Virus record (IMG/VR): IMGVR_UViG_3300048837_000549
Coordinates: 1-64,000 of that record
DNA length: 64,000 bases
From: a virus
Direction: 5' to 3' (one strand)
Positions within the stretch are counted from its first letter, which is position 1; each line of letters opens with the position of its first letter. This document shows positions 17,336 to 26,031 of the stretch, piece by piece. The notes under the pieces are model-generated. The model made no database searches and was not told where the DNA came from. It saw only the letters and a list, made by a program, of their open reading frames with translations. Position numbers and translations under genes: made by a program.

Positions 17336-17787
17336 AATATAAATTACAAGAAGTTGAAACCTCAGAATTTTCATTTAATCCTCTCCACGACTATGGTTTA
17401 GATAAACCTTGGCAATCAGCTGGTCAAGTTCTTATGTCTGACTTAGGTTTGGAAAAATTTGGTAATAATGTTTTTATTCAGAAAGTACTCGGAGTTGGTC
17501 TTCCAATTTATGTTATCACCTACAACAGCAGATACCCTAGAGTCGGATTAACAGCGACAAGAGTTAAGAAATTAAAGTTTACTTGGATTGGAAAATCTAA
17601 AAGAAAAGGTATCCATACTTATATCAAACCCATGAAGTTAACTCCACCCTTATGTTTACAATCAGCTATGGTTACTATGACTTCGGGGAGTTTAGTTGTA
17701 CAAAGAGATATAGCCGGCGAGTACTTAAGGAATCCAAAAGTATTTGGTTACACTGATTACATATTAGATAAAAAGATAAACCAATAG
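17332..17787 (+). CDS. hypothetical protein, 151 aa
   Basis: Couples by ATGA overlap to the metallopeptidase gene. Begins MKYKLQEVETSE, a poor tag match. Contains NNVFIQKVLGVGLPIYVITY and KLKFTWIGKSKRKGIHTYI, beta-rich and basic. Lies between two metallopeptidase paralogues, so an inhibitor or partner role is conceivable but unsupported. Confidence 0.6.
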   Translation: MKYKLQEVETSEFSFNPLHDYGLDKPWQSAGQVLMSDLGLEKFGNNVFIQKVLGVGLPIYVITYNSRYPRVGLTATRVKKLKFTWIGKSKRKGIHTYIKPMKLTPPLCLQSAMVTMTSGSLVVQRDIAGEYLRNPKVFGYTDYILDKKINQ

Positions 17788-17798
17788 GCAGTAAAATA

Positions 17799-18512
17799 AT
17801 GATTAAGAGATATCAACAATTCTTTGATGTAGATAGTATAAGATTTCTTGGACCTACACACAACATGTTCGAAATGGTTCAACGCCCAGAAAATTATTAT
17901 ACTATTATTAAAGAAAAAATTGAAGTTTTTCGTAATAGAAATATATTTGAATCTTTAGATGATCTTATAATTTCTTTAAACTCTTATTTTATTGATGAAA
18001 AAATTATATTTATTTCATCTAAGACAAAAATGAAGTTCGATAGTGGTTTAACTTCGGCAGGATACAATCCAAAAACAAATGAACTTTATTTATTTTATAA
18101 TTCGGATATTAGTAATGCTTTTAAAATGGAAAATAAGGAGCAGGACATCTATGATTATAAATGGTTTTTAGAGGATTTAGAAGGATTTATAGGACATGAA
18201 ATTATACATAGAATGCAATACTTTAAAGACAAAATTAAAGATGTAGGAGTAATGTCGAAAGAAAATAGAAAAAAGTATTTAGCAAAACCCAAAGAAATTA
18301 TGGCTTATGCTTGGCAAATAGTTCAAACTTTTAAATTAAACGGTAAAGATGATGATTTTATAAAGTTTGTTTTAGGATCGAAAAGAGATTTAGAGAATGT
18401 TAAAATAATAAATTTTATTCCTATGTTAGCTGAATACTATAACACTTTTGATAAGGATTCCAATACTATGAAGTTATTATATAAGTATATCTATCAATAT
18501 GTAGATAAGTAG
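17799..18512 (+). CDS. capsid-targeted zinc metallopeptidase-like protein (HEIIH paralogue 3)
   Basis: 237 residues, tag variant MIKRYQQFFDVDS. HEIIH at 133-137 then Arg-Met-Gln, and Glu166 in KPKEIMAYA. It shares with the paralogue at 8877 the MAYA tail and the length of the C-terminal helical part (LLKYIYQYVDK versus LLKYIYEYIKG). Acts as the third member of an apparent family expansion; peptidase function inferred. Confidence 0.75.
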   Translation: MIKRYQQFFDVDSIRFLGPTHNMFEMVQRPENYYTIIKEKIEVFRNRNIFESLDDLIISLNSYFIDEKIIFISSKTKMKFDSGLTSAGYNPKTNELYLFYNSDISNAFKMENKEQDIYDYKWFLEDLEGFIGHEIIHRMQYFKDKIKDVGVMSKENRKKYLAKPKEIMAYAWQIVQTFKLNGKDDDFIKFVLGSKRDLENVKIINFIPMLAEYYNTFDKDSNTMKLLYKYIYQYVDK

Positions 18513-18517
18513 GTCAA

Positions 18518-18658
18518 ATGAAATTATGTAAATGTGGTAAAGAACTCATATTTAAAGGCGGATATTGTATAGTGGGTATGAGTATAGTTAAATATGAATG
18601 CTATGAGTGTGGTAATAAAGTAGAAACAATGAAAATTAAAATCTATAAACAGGTATAA
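18518..18658 (+). CDS. small zinc-ribbon protein, 46 aa
   Basis: MKLCKCGKELIFKGG ... YECYECGNKVETMK: paired C-x-C and C-x2-C knuckles on a 46-residue chain. Fills the gap between two tagged genes with a short ribosome site (TAGGTCAAATG). Probably a single zinc ribbon of unknown partner. Confidence 0.6.
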   Translation: MKLCKCGKELIFKGGYCIVGMSIVKYECYECGNKVETMKIKIYKQV

Positions 18659-18660
18659 AA

Positions 18661-19086
18661 ATGAAAAGATACAAAAGATTTGAGGAATCAACTAAAATTA
18701 TAAATTGTAAAATTGGTTCTAAAATTTACGAAATAGATTTAATTGAGAATATAAAAGAGTATAAAGATTTATTTGGAACTAATCTAACTCAGATCAATAA
18801 AGTTTTTGGTAAGCAACTAAAACAAAAAGGTGGACCAGATAAAGCCGAATATTCATTTTCAGGTATTATAGATATTACTATAGAGGGTTTACTATCTACA
18901 GCTTATCAATTAACTGGGGATAAAATATTTAAAGATTTAAATGAACTAATACAAACCATTTTTGGAAAAGTTGAAGGATCATTTGATTATTGGGTAGATG
19001 TAGAAGATTATCTAAATACTGACATTGATATTGATTTTACATTTCTATATAATCAAGAATTAAAAATAAAAATTGATATAAGGTAA
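18661..19086 (+). CDS. capsid-targeted protein, MKRYKRFEES tag
   Basis: 141 residues. The body is acidic, containing KVFGKQLKQKGGPDKAEYSF and a C-terminal strand series (DIDIDFTFLYNQELKIKIDI). No family recognised. Begins 2 nt after the upstream stop. Confidence 0.75.
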   Translation: MKRYKRFEESTKIINCKIGSKIYEIDLIENIKEYKDLFGTNLTQINKVFGKQLKQKGGPDKAEYSFSGIIDITIEGLLSTAYQLTGDKIFKDLNELIQTIFGKVEGSFDYWVDVEDYLNTDIDIDFTFLYNQELKIKIDIR

Positions 19087-19090
19087 TATT

Positions 19091-19321
19091 GTGAAAAGAT
19101 ACAAAGAATTTTTTAGAGAAGATTGTACATTAGAAGAACAAGAAGAAGGTACTTGCGCGCTTCCTGAAGAATGTCCAACTCCTCAACAGAATGGTCCTAG
19201 TGGTTATTGTAAGAGAATTAATGATGGAGCTAAACTATTAGGTAAATGTCAAGATGGTTATATTTGGGATGACAAAACAAATAAATGTATTATAGCTCCT
19301 AAAAAATCAAATGCCAAGTAA
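19091..19321 (+). CDS. capsid-targeted cysteine-rich peptide, 76 aa
   Basis: GTG start after TAATATT. Tag MKRYKEFFRED is followed by a body with six Cys (about 12, 22, 28, 40, 53, 67) and sequence like EGTCALPEECPTPQQNGPSGYC ... GYIWDDKTNKC, reminiscent of small EGF- or chitin-binding-like disulfide knots. Six evenly spread Cys could form three disulfides, unusual for a cytosolic phage protein. Overlaps the next frame by 11 nt. Confidence 0.65.
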   Translation: MKRYKEFFREDCTLEEQEEGTCALPEECPTPQQNGPSGYCKRINDGAKLLGKCQDGYIWDDKTNKCIIAPKKSNAK

Positions 19322-20207
19322 ATCAGAACAACAACGAAAATATATCTATTACCTTAGAAGTCAAGACGAGGACAAATCTAAGTGGTTCTGGGATAAAGAT
19401 TGGGAACAAATAGAGGAAACTAAAATGGAGAGATATACACCTTATTTCGAAGATATAATTATACCTCTCTCGAAGGGAGATACTTTCCTCTACGGGAAAT
19501 TTAAAAATAAACAGGCTATATATGCAAGTCATTACTTTAATGATAAGGGAGATCTGATTATAGTAACTGATCAGAAAAAAGAAATTCCGGCTTGTAAGAT
19601 AAGATTAGTACAAGAGCAATTAGAAGAGAATCTTCGTCTAAGTGACTTAAAAAAACACGCAGGTATAAGTAATTTTACCAAACCTTTTATGAAAGATAGA
19701 CAAAGAATAAAAGGTACTGGAGCAAGATCAGCTAAGATAAAATCGATTAAAGTTAATAGAAAGAAAGACTATATAACATTCACTTTTACAAGTGAACCTA
19801 CATATACAAAAACAGCTTTTGCAGTTAAATTTCCAGATGTTGAAGATAAGAAAAAAGTAAGATTATATACTCAAGAAATCCGTATTCTTGACTTCTTTAA
19901 GTGGGCGGAAACAAAACCGGGATATATTGAAAAAGAAATGACGCCGAAAGAAATTAAAGAAATATTAAATGTGGCAGATGTTAAACTAGCTTGTAACTGT
20001 TTTTCATTTCAGTTCCAGGGGTTTAATCATATACTTACAACTTTCGATGCTGCAATATATCCAGAATTAAGACCACCTAAGAAATGGAATAAATACCACA
20101 ATGATGATAGCTTCACCTGTAAGCATCTGGATCTACTCATTTCGTCTGGACTTAATATTTATATAAACAACATGACTATGATGGTTAACAAGTACATAAA
20201 GAAATGA
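19311..20207 (+). CDS. SWIM-type CxC...CxH protein; tag at an internal start (19425)
   Basis: The frame opens at 19311 (MPSKSEQQRKYIYYLRSQ, a sequence style seen at the start of several phage small proteins). An in-frame ATG at 19425 begins MERYTPYFED, matching the shared tag; upstream GAGGAAACTAAAATG is a fair ribosome site. The body has ACNCFSF (C-x-C), RPPKKWNKY and TCKHL (C-x-H), the SWIM zinc-finger pattern. Paralogous to the product at 7387. Whether the first 38 residues are a separate fused peptide or just the upstream end of the frame cannot be decided. Confidence 0.65.
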   Translation: MPSKSEQQRKYIYYLRSQDEDKSKWFWDKDWEQIEETKMERYTPYFEDIIIPLSKGDTFLYGKFKNKQAIYASHYFNDKGDLIIVTDQKKEIPACKIRLVQEQLEENLRLSDLKKHAGISNFTKPFMKDRQRIKGTGARSAKIKSIKVNRKKDYITFTFTSEPTYTKTAFAVKFPDVEDKKKVRLYTQEIRILDFFKWAETKPGYIEKEMTPKEIKEILNVADVKLACNCFSFQFQGFNHILTTFDAAIYPELRPPKKWNKYHNDDSFTCKHLDLLISSGLNIYINNMTMMVNKYIKK

Positions 20208-20347
20208 AAGACTTACTAAATAAAGAGTATGAAAAGCTTAAATTGATTACAAAAGATTATGTCATCTCTGTAGATCAACTTGATGAGTACCATGAAATAC
20301 AGAATAGAATAAAAGAGTTGAGATTACTAGTAGGTACTAATCAATAA
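20204..20347 (+). CDS. small helical protein, 47 aa
   Basis: ATGA overlap with the preceding stop. MKDLLNKEYEKLKLITKDYV ... RIKELRLLVGTNQ forms two probable coiled-coil helices. Located just before the glycan island. Unknown function. Confidence 0.55.
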   Translation: MKDLLNKEYEKLKLITKDYVISVDQLDEYHEIQNRIKELRLLVGTNQ

Positions 20348-20360
20348 GGAGAATATTATT

Positions 20361-21596
20361 TTGAAAGTTCTTATTTGTGGTGACAGTTTTAAAAATATAA
20401 CGGGGCTTAACGAAGTATCATTTAATATAATCAAGTATTTTTATAATAAGGGATATGAAGTTGGCTACTGTGTTATTTCAGGAGAATCTTGTAAACCAGA
20501 CGATTTAAAAAAATTAGGTAATAACCTATATGAATATTTCTTCGACACACCCTTATTTAATTGTCAAAAAGAGCAATCTAATTTTGATACTGCAATACAA
20601 TTATTCAAACCTGATATAGTATTCTCTGCTCATGATTTATGGAAACTTGAAAAAATAATGTTATCAGATTATCGATCAACTTATAAATGGATTGCATACT
20701 GTCCTATTGAAAGTGATTACTATTCAGACCATATTGTATTGCCCGATAAAAATAGTTTTAGAAAATCACTACCCGAAATAGTTAATAATATTGATTTAAT
20801 AATACCATATACAGATATGGGCAAACGGGTATTACAAAAATTAGGGGCTACAAATATAACTGAAAAAGTATTTAATGGTATTGAAGATATATATATTGAG
20901 TCTGTGAATCGTCAAGAAGTATTTAAAGGATTAGTTAAAGATTCAGATTTTATATTTATGACAAATACAACCAATTTCCAAAGAAAAGGTCTCGCATATA
21001 TTATTGAAGCCTTTAACTCATTTGTAAATCAACTTGACAATAGGGAAAATTATAAACTATATATACATGGTCAAATTGACACCATAGATCAAGGAACTGA
21101 TATTAAATCTATGGTTATTGATTTGGAGTTAAGTAATAATGTTATTTATTCTAAAAATGAACAAATATCAAAAAGAGAATTATATAAACGATATAGATGT
21201 TGCGATTGTTATATTGGACTACCATTAGCCGAAGGATTTGGATTACCTTTTGCTGAAGCTATGATAAATAAATTACCTATCATAAGTTCGGGATTTGGTG
21301 GGCATATTGAATATTTGCAACAAACATATGAAGTTGGATATGTAAGTTATTTTTACCCCAACAATCAATACACTTTATGGAAGATTCCCCAAGTGGATGA
21401 AGCTGTTTGTGGAATGTTTTATTATACTAACAATTTAACTAATATAAAAGAAAGAACAAAAGAAAATTATAACTATGCAAAAGAAAATCTTACATGGGAT
21501 AAAGTGTATAAAAGATTTGACGAAATATTAAAACCTTTTCTTGATATTTATATTCAATCGATAGATAATAAGTTAACATTAAGGAGAATAATTTGA
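20361..21596 (+). CDS. GT4-family glycosyltransferase
   Basis: 411 residues. N-terminal Rossmann strand MKVLICGDSF, C-terminal donor domain with LPLAEGFGLPFAEAM (E-x7-E retaining GT4 motif) and ISSGFGGHIEYL. TTG start after AAGGAGAATATTAT. First gene of a six-gene glycan island; it would transfer a nucleotide-sugar residue onto an acceptor, perhaps virion or host surface glycan. Confidence 0.85.
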   Translation: MKVLICGDSFKNITGLNEVSFNIIKYFYNKGYEVGYCVISGESCKPDDLKKLGNNLYEYFFDTPLFNCQKEQSNFDTAIQLFKPDIVFSAHDLWKLEKIMLSDYRSTYKWIAYCPIESDYYSDHIVLPDKNSFRKSLPEIVNNIDLIIPYTDMGKRVLQKLGATNITEKVFNGIEDIYIESVNRQEVFKGLVKDSDFIFMTNTTNFQRKGLAYIIEAFNSFVNQLDNRENYKLYIHGQIDTIDQGTDIKSMVIDLELSNNVIYSKNEQISKRELYKRYRCCDCYIGLPLAEGFGLPFAEAMINKLPIISSGFGGHIEYLQQTYEVGYVSYFYPNNQYTLWKIPQVDEAVCGMFYYTNNLTNIKERTKENYNYAKENLTWDKVYKRFDEILKPFLDIYIQSIDNKLTLRRII

Positions 21597-22723
21597 AATT
21601 ATTATATATAGCCCCTTTATCGACTGATAAACAAACCTCAAGTGGTTATACAAATGCTAGTGATGGGATGCTCAAAGTTTATAATAGAATGAAAAATGAA
21701 GGTGTATTTAGTGTTGTAGATACTATTTCTAATCCCTATAGTTTTGATATACCTAAAGATAGCTATGATATATGTTTAGTTAATCTTAATATAGGATTAT
21801 TATTAAAGAAAGAAGAAACATTAGCACTTTATTATAATTTAAAAACTAAATGTAAGAAAATGTATTTAAGCATAGTTTGGGAAGCGACCCCATATCCCGA
21901 ATTTTGGAATAAATTATTTAAAGAGTATAACATATTTGATGGATATCTTTTTCCGTCCAAATTTTGTAAGAATCTTTTATATGACATAAAAAAACCAAAA
22001 TATTACTATCCTCATTTTATAGATTCAACCATATTTTTTCCTTGCGATAGAGAAATAAAAGAAAATGAAAATATATTTACAGTTTTAATGACGGGTCAAT
22101 TAACCGAAAGAAAGGGATTTAGGGAAGGCATAATTGCATTTTCTCAAGAGCTTGGAGATATAAAAGATTGCAGACTTATAATAAAATCAAATAGGATGAG
22201 TAAATATGAGGAAAGTATTGAAAGTCAAATAGAAAGATACTCTTTAATGAATGGGTTAACTGAAGCACAGATATTTACAATAACGGATACGAATTTAACT
22301 CAACAAGAAATGATTGATCTTTATCATTCAAGTTCAGTAGTACTTTTACCATCAAAAGGAGAAGGTTTTGGATTAAATTTACCTGAAGCAATGTCTTGTG
22401 GTATACCTTGTATATATGCTAAAAATTCTGCTTGGGAAGATGCGAAATATGCTTCATGGAGTAATTATCCTTTGTCTTATATTCCTAAAGGAGTTGAATC
22501 TATGATACATTATGGGTATTCTGTTAATATGGTATGGAGTGATGTTTCTATTTTAGATATAAAATATGCTCTTAAATATTTTTATAATAAATGGGTTAAT
22601 CATAGAGAGAATTATTATGCTTATATTGAAGAGGATAATTTGAAAATATCTAATCTCTATGGATATGATGTAATAAAACAATGTATACTAGATATAATAG
22701 AAGAAAAGGAGAGGGTTCAATGA
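21593..22723 (+). CDS. GT4-family glycosyltransferase
   Basis: 376 residues, TTG start overlapping the previous stop. Motifs: VLMTGQLTERKGFREGI (donor-domain start) and LPSKGEGFGLNLPEAMSCGIPCIY (E-x7-E). The pair with the preceding GT4 suggests successive sugar additions. Ends with an ATGA overlap into the next gene. Confidence 0.85.
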   Translation: MKLLYIAPLSTDKQTSSGYTNASDGMLKVYNRMKNEGVFSVVDTISNPYSFDIPKDSYDICLVNLNIGLLLKKEETLALYYNLKTKCKKMYLSIVWEATPYPEFWNKLFKEYNIFDGYLFPSKFCKNLLYDIKKPKYYYPHFIDSTIFFPCDREIKENENIFTVLMTGQLTERKGFREGIIAFSQELGDIKDCRLIIKSNRMSKYEESIESQIERYSLMNGLTEAQIFTITDTNLTQQEMIDLYHSSSVVLLPSKGEGFGLNLPEAMSCGIPCIYAKNSAWEDAKYASWSNYPLSYIPKGVESMIHYGYSVNMVWSDVSILDIKYALKYFYNKWVNHRENYYAYIEEDNLKISNLYGYDVIKQCILDIIEEKERVQ

Positions 22724-23883
22724 TATATGTAATCGGAGATTCACACGCTTTAAGATTTAAAGATAAAATGTTTGTAACTAAGGAAATAGTTTATGCTACG
22801 GCTCATAATTTAATCGAGGAGAATTCTACATCAAAAGGAAGAGAAAAAACTTTAGAATATTTAGAAACAATAGATAAAAAAGAAAAGATTCTATTTGCTT
22901 TTGGGGAAATAGATTGTAGAAGTCATATTATAAAAAAACATCCTGACGAACCTTTCAAGGGGGTGGTTGAGACAGTAGATAGATATTTTCAATTTATTTT
23001 AGAAGTATGGAAAAAAGGTTGGAAAAACTTGGTTATATTCGCCCCTATCGCTTCAACTCCTTGGACATTTGATTCAGGGGAATTTCCTACTATAGGATCG
23101 GTACGAGATAGGAATTATGTGACTTATATGTTTGGCAAATATTTAGAAGATAAATGTAATAAACATAATTTAATGTTTGTTTCTATCTATGAGGATTTGA
23201 TTAAATTACCTTTTATTCCTAATCCCGAATGCTATCAAGATGATCATATCCATATTAAACCAGAAGTACAAGTTGAATTCTTTAAAAATAAATATAGAGA
23301 AAAACATATACCTTTTAAATATGGTGGTAGAAATAGAAAAGTTTCTTTTAATAAAGTTCTTAATCATTTAGATAATATTGAAAATCCTATTATGGTGGAA
23401 ATTGGTCAAACTAGAAATTATTATAACTGGAATGGTGACGGTTATTCAACTCCTTTATTCTCATGGTATATAAGTCAAAGGCCCGACGGACAATTTTACT
23501 CGATTGATATTTCTGATAATTCAAAAATATATGAAGGTATATTTGGAATATGGGGTATAAGAAAAGATAGAATAAATATATTACAACAAGATGGAATTAA
23601 ATTTTTACAAGAATTTGAAAACAAAATTGACTTTCTTTATCTTGACGCATGGGATTATCATAAGACTAATATAGAAATGCAAACTATTTCAGAAACAATG
23701 CATTTGGAAGCCTTTAAAATTGCTGAGCTAAAATTAAATGAAAATGCTTTAATTTTGATAGATGATATTCTAGATCAAGAAACTCTTATAGGTAAAGGTA
23801 AACTACTAATACCCTATATGATAGATAATGGGTATGAACTTATACATAAAGGTTATCAGTTTCTATTTAAAAAAATAAAATAA
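22720..23883 (+). CDS. fusion: SGNH-hydrolase-like domain + class I SAM methyltransferase (MT24-like)
   Basis: 387 residues from the ATG at 22720 (AAAAGGAGAGGGTTCAATG); an earlier in-frame ATG at 22681 lies inside the previous gene. Residues ~1-195: MIYVIGDSHALRF carries the GDS(H) block and LFAFGEIDCRSH resembles the block with Gly/Asp; HIHIKP near the end may provide the catalytic His. Residues ~205-387: GQFYSIDISDN, FLYLDAWDYHKT and ALILIDDI follow the MT24 layout. I infer an O-acetyl (or sugar ester) handling domain joined to a methyltransferase for glycan capping. Confidence 0.7.
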   Translation: MIYVIGDSHALRFKDKMFVTKEIVYATAHNLIEENSTSKGREKTLEYLETIDKKEKILFAFGEIDCRSHIIKKHPDEPFKGVVETVDRYFQFILEVWKKGWKNLVIFAPIASTPWTFDSGEFPTIGSVRDRNYVTYMFGKYLEDKCNKHNLMFVSIYEDLIKLPFIPNPECYQDDHIHIKPEVQVEFFKNKYREKHIPFKYGGRNRKVSFNKVLNHLDNIENPIMVEIGQTRNYYNWNGDGYSTPLFSWYISQRPDGQFYSIDISDNSKIYEGIFGIWGIRKDRINILQQDGIKFLQEFENKIDFLYLDAWDYHKTNIEMQTISETMHLEAFKIAELKLNENALILIDDILDQETLIGKGKLLIPYMIDNGYELIHKGYQFLFKKIK

Positions 23884-23893
23884 GGAGATTGCT

Positions 23894-24154
23894 ATGAAAC
23901 AATCAGATTCAATTAAAATATTTGATAAGTTAAATAAAGTAATTAATGGCTCGAAAAGTATAGTAGAAAACATCAATAATAGTTCTTCAATAAATCATGA
24001 GAAAGCTATTAAAGCTTCTATGCTCAATTCTATTCTTATTGCCGAAGCTTTGAAAGATATACTGAGAGATATAGTTGTTTTGGATAAAAATCCAAACTCT
24101 AAAATGGATTTACCTGAGGGATTTGAGGAATTATTCGGGGGATTTAGAAAATGA
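23894..24154 (+). CDS. hypothetical protein, 86 aa
   Basis: Helical product (SIVENINNSSSINHEKAIKA ... LPEGFEELFGGFRK). Lies within the glycan island, overlapping the next start by 4 nt. AAGGAGATTGCTATG gives a strong ribosome site. Function unknown. Confidence 0.6.
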   Translation: MKQSDSIKIFDKLNKVINGSKSIVENINNSSSINHEKAIKASMLNSILIAEALKDILRDIVVLDKNPNSKMDLPEGFEELFGGFRK

Positions 24155-24882
24155 GTAAAACATACGTAACAATGACAGCTATTCAAAATAGATTTATGAA
24201 TTTTGAACAAACTATTCCCCTACTCGCTGATAACGCTGACAAAGTATTTATAAAAATTTGTGGTACACTTGAGTACCCAAAAATACTAGATTCATATAGT
24301 AATATAGAAGTGGAAGTATCTGAGGATAGACTTGGATCGGAGGAAAAATTTCATGGATTCAAAAAAGTAAAAGAAGATGGGTATGTTTTTACTTGCGATG
24401 ACGACATCCTGTACACCTCCACATATTTTAAAATTATGAAACAAGCCATAGATAGATATGATAAACAATGTGGAGTATCTCTTCATGCAGGGTTTATAGA
24501 TTTTAAAGTGATTCAAGCCAATTATTACAAACATCGCAGAATGTTCTCAATGTATCATCCCCTAGATAAAGATGTTCAAGTTAATGCTATCTTCTCTGTT
24601 ACAGCAGCATATCATACTTCTACATTTAAAATAACACCTGAAGATTGTCCTATACATCAAATGGATGACGCTTATGCTACGGTAGAACTTTCTAAAAGAG
24701 ATTTAAAAATAATATCTCCCGCAAGACCTGAAGGTATGATTAAACAATTACAAGTAGGTGGATACGCCATTCATGCCAATAAAGGAGGCTCTGGCGGACA
24801 CCCCGTGGAAAGCATAGATAAGTTGTTTAATGATAACAAAGAAATGTTAATAGCTTATCAAGAAAGACATACAGGAATTTAA
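24151..24882 (+). CDS. GT-A-fold glycosyltransferase-like protein
   Basis: 243 residues. VFTCDDDILYTSTYFKIM has a metal-binding DxD-like DDD after a hydrophobic strand, and MDDAYATVELSKRDLKI resembles the downstream acidic block of GT2-type enzymes. YVTMTAIQNRFMNFEQTIPLL is the N-terminal strand-helix. Likely adds sugar in the same pathway as the two GT4 enzymes. ATGA overlap upstream. Confidence 0.75.
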   Translation: MSKTYVTMTAIQNRFMNFEQTIPLLADNADKVFIKICGTLEYPKILDSYSNIEVEVSEDRLGSEEKFHGFKKVKEDGYVFTCDDDILYTSTYFKIMKQAIDRYDKQCGVSLHAGFIDFKVIQANYYKHRRMFSMYHPLDKDVQVNAIFSVTAAYHTSTFKITPEDCPIHQMDDAYATVELSKRDLKIISPARPEGMIKQLQVGGYAIHANKGGSGGHPVESIDKLFNDNKEMLIAYQERHTGI

Positions 24883-24884
24883 AT

Positions 24885-25550
24885 ATGAGAATACTTTACA
24901 CAAGTTTATTTCCAAGACTTCCTTATAAACAACATGAACAAGAGAATTTAGAATTTTTTATGGATTCAGTCAAATATCATAATTATAATAATTTTAAATA
25001 TATAATAGCTTCTGCTCATTCATTTATGTTAAAAAATTCTTATGATTATTTTTTAGATACTGATTTTACATATAATGAAAAAATGAATGAAGAAAGAGGG
25101 CATGAAATATCTTTTTCAAAACAAAAATTATTTCAATTATCAAATGAAATAATGAAAGAGCAAGAAATAGATTACCTTTTCTATATAGATTCTGACATGA
25201 TGATAGATAGTAAAGATGTAGTTGAGTTATGTAAAGCTCTAGAATATAAAGAAAATACTTTTGTAAATATACCTTATGTTCTTAGAGATCTTAAAAAAGT
25301 ATCTAATTCTAGTTTTGGTTGTTATATTATACCCTTTAAAATTTTAAAAGAAAATCCTGATTTATATGAAGTAATATATAGAACTAAAATAGTGGATGAT
25401 CAGATATGTAGAATAGGGGCTCCAGATTGTAATATAAGGGAAGAACTTATACGAAGAGGTTATAAAGAGTTAAATGCTCATAATATAAATACTAGACATT
25501 ATATAGACAATGAAAATTTTCTTGAATACGATAATGGAGTAATAAAATAA
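24885..25550 (+). CDS. GT-A-fold glycosyltransferase-like protein
   Basis: 221 residues. DYLFYIDSDMMIDSKDVVEL provides the DxD (DSD) after a strand; VDDQICRIGAPD and HYIDNEN follow. Similar to phage/anchor-type glycosyltransferases with a short GT-A domain. Last gene of the glycan island, after which a late motif precedes the next unit. Confidence 0.75.
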   Translation: MRILYTSLFPRLPYKQHEQENLEFFMDSVKYHNYNNFKYIIASAHSFMLKNSYDYFLDTDFTYNEKMNEERGHEISFSKQKLFQLSNEIMKEQEIDYLFYIDSDMMIDSKDVVELCKALEYKENTFVNIPYVLRDLKKVSNSSFGCYIIPFKILKENPDLYEVIYRTKIVDDQICRIGAPDCNIREELIRRGYKELNAHNINTRHYIDNENFLEYDNGVIK

Positions 25551-25566
25551 TTTTAAAATTTAATTT

Positions 25567-25576
25567 TACTAATAAA
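25567..25576 (+). promoter_or_regulatory. putative late promoter TACTAATAAA
   Basis: Context AATTTTACTAATAAATAAATAAG, 73 bp before the next ATG; the extra leader holds an A/T-rich near-palindrome (GGAATTATATATTCC, 25594-25608). Confidence 0.65.
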
Positions 25577-25639
25577 TAAATAAGTGGTATTCGGGAATTA
25601 TATATTCCTTAAAATTTAGTACCATAGAGGTAAATTAGC

Positions 25640-25915
25640 ATGGAAAAAACATGGAGAAAGAGTTCAGTACACATTACTGATACTGCCGTTACCGCAGATG
25701 CTTCTGCAAACCAAAAAGATATTGTAGTATCTACAAACACCCCAACAGATGACTTCGTTTATAATATTAACATTAAACGAGCAAGAGTAGATGTAACTAA
25801 CAATGCAATTCACTTTTATAACCCTAATTCAGGTACAGTTGTTATAAGAGATAACAGTACTGATTACGTTATTACTGCTGGAGATGTTATTACAATTTCT
25901 GGAACATATCTATAA
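25640..25915 (+). CDS. hypothetical small virion/fibre-associated protein, 91 aa
   Basis: Beta-rich (NQKDIVVSTNTPTDDFVYNI, GTVVIRDNSTDYVITAGDVI). Has its own late motif and terminator, so it is a single-gene unit, typical of an abundant virion protein such as a decoration protein or fibre accessory. No family recognised. Confidence 0.65.
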   Translation: MEKTWRKSSVHITDTAVTADASANQKDIVVSTNTPTDDFVYNINIKRARVDVTNNAIHFYNPNSGTVVIRDNSTDYVITAGDVITISGTYL

Positions 25916-25936
25916 TTGTTATAGTTATTAACTGCT

Positions 25937-25973
25937 AAGAGCCTATGTAGAAATACATAGGTTCTTTAATTTT
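25937..25973 (+). terminator. intrinsic terminator
   Basis: A 13-bp stem AAGAGCCTATGTA (25937-25949) / TACATAGGTTCTT (25954-25966, one G-U) closed by a GAAA tetraloop, followed by TAATTTTAATTT. Strong, directly after the 91-residue gene. Confidence 0.85.
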
Positions 25974-25984
25974 AATTTACTTTT

Positions 25985-25994
25985 TACTAATAAT
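25985..25994 (+). promoter_or_regulatory. putative late promoter TACTAATAAT
   Basis: Perfect copy, TTTTTACTAATAATTAAAAT, 47 bp before the ATG at 26032 and just after a terminator. Good evidence that a new transcript begins here. Confidence 0.75.
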
Positions 25995-26031
25995 TAAAAT
26001 AGGAAACAATTCTTAAATGAGGAATATATAA

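Noticed and set aside
17332-17787. Calling the 151-residue gene a tagged cargo protein
   Set aside because: MKYKLQEVETSE lacks the R-Y and aromatic-Glu spacing of the tag; left as hypothetical.
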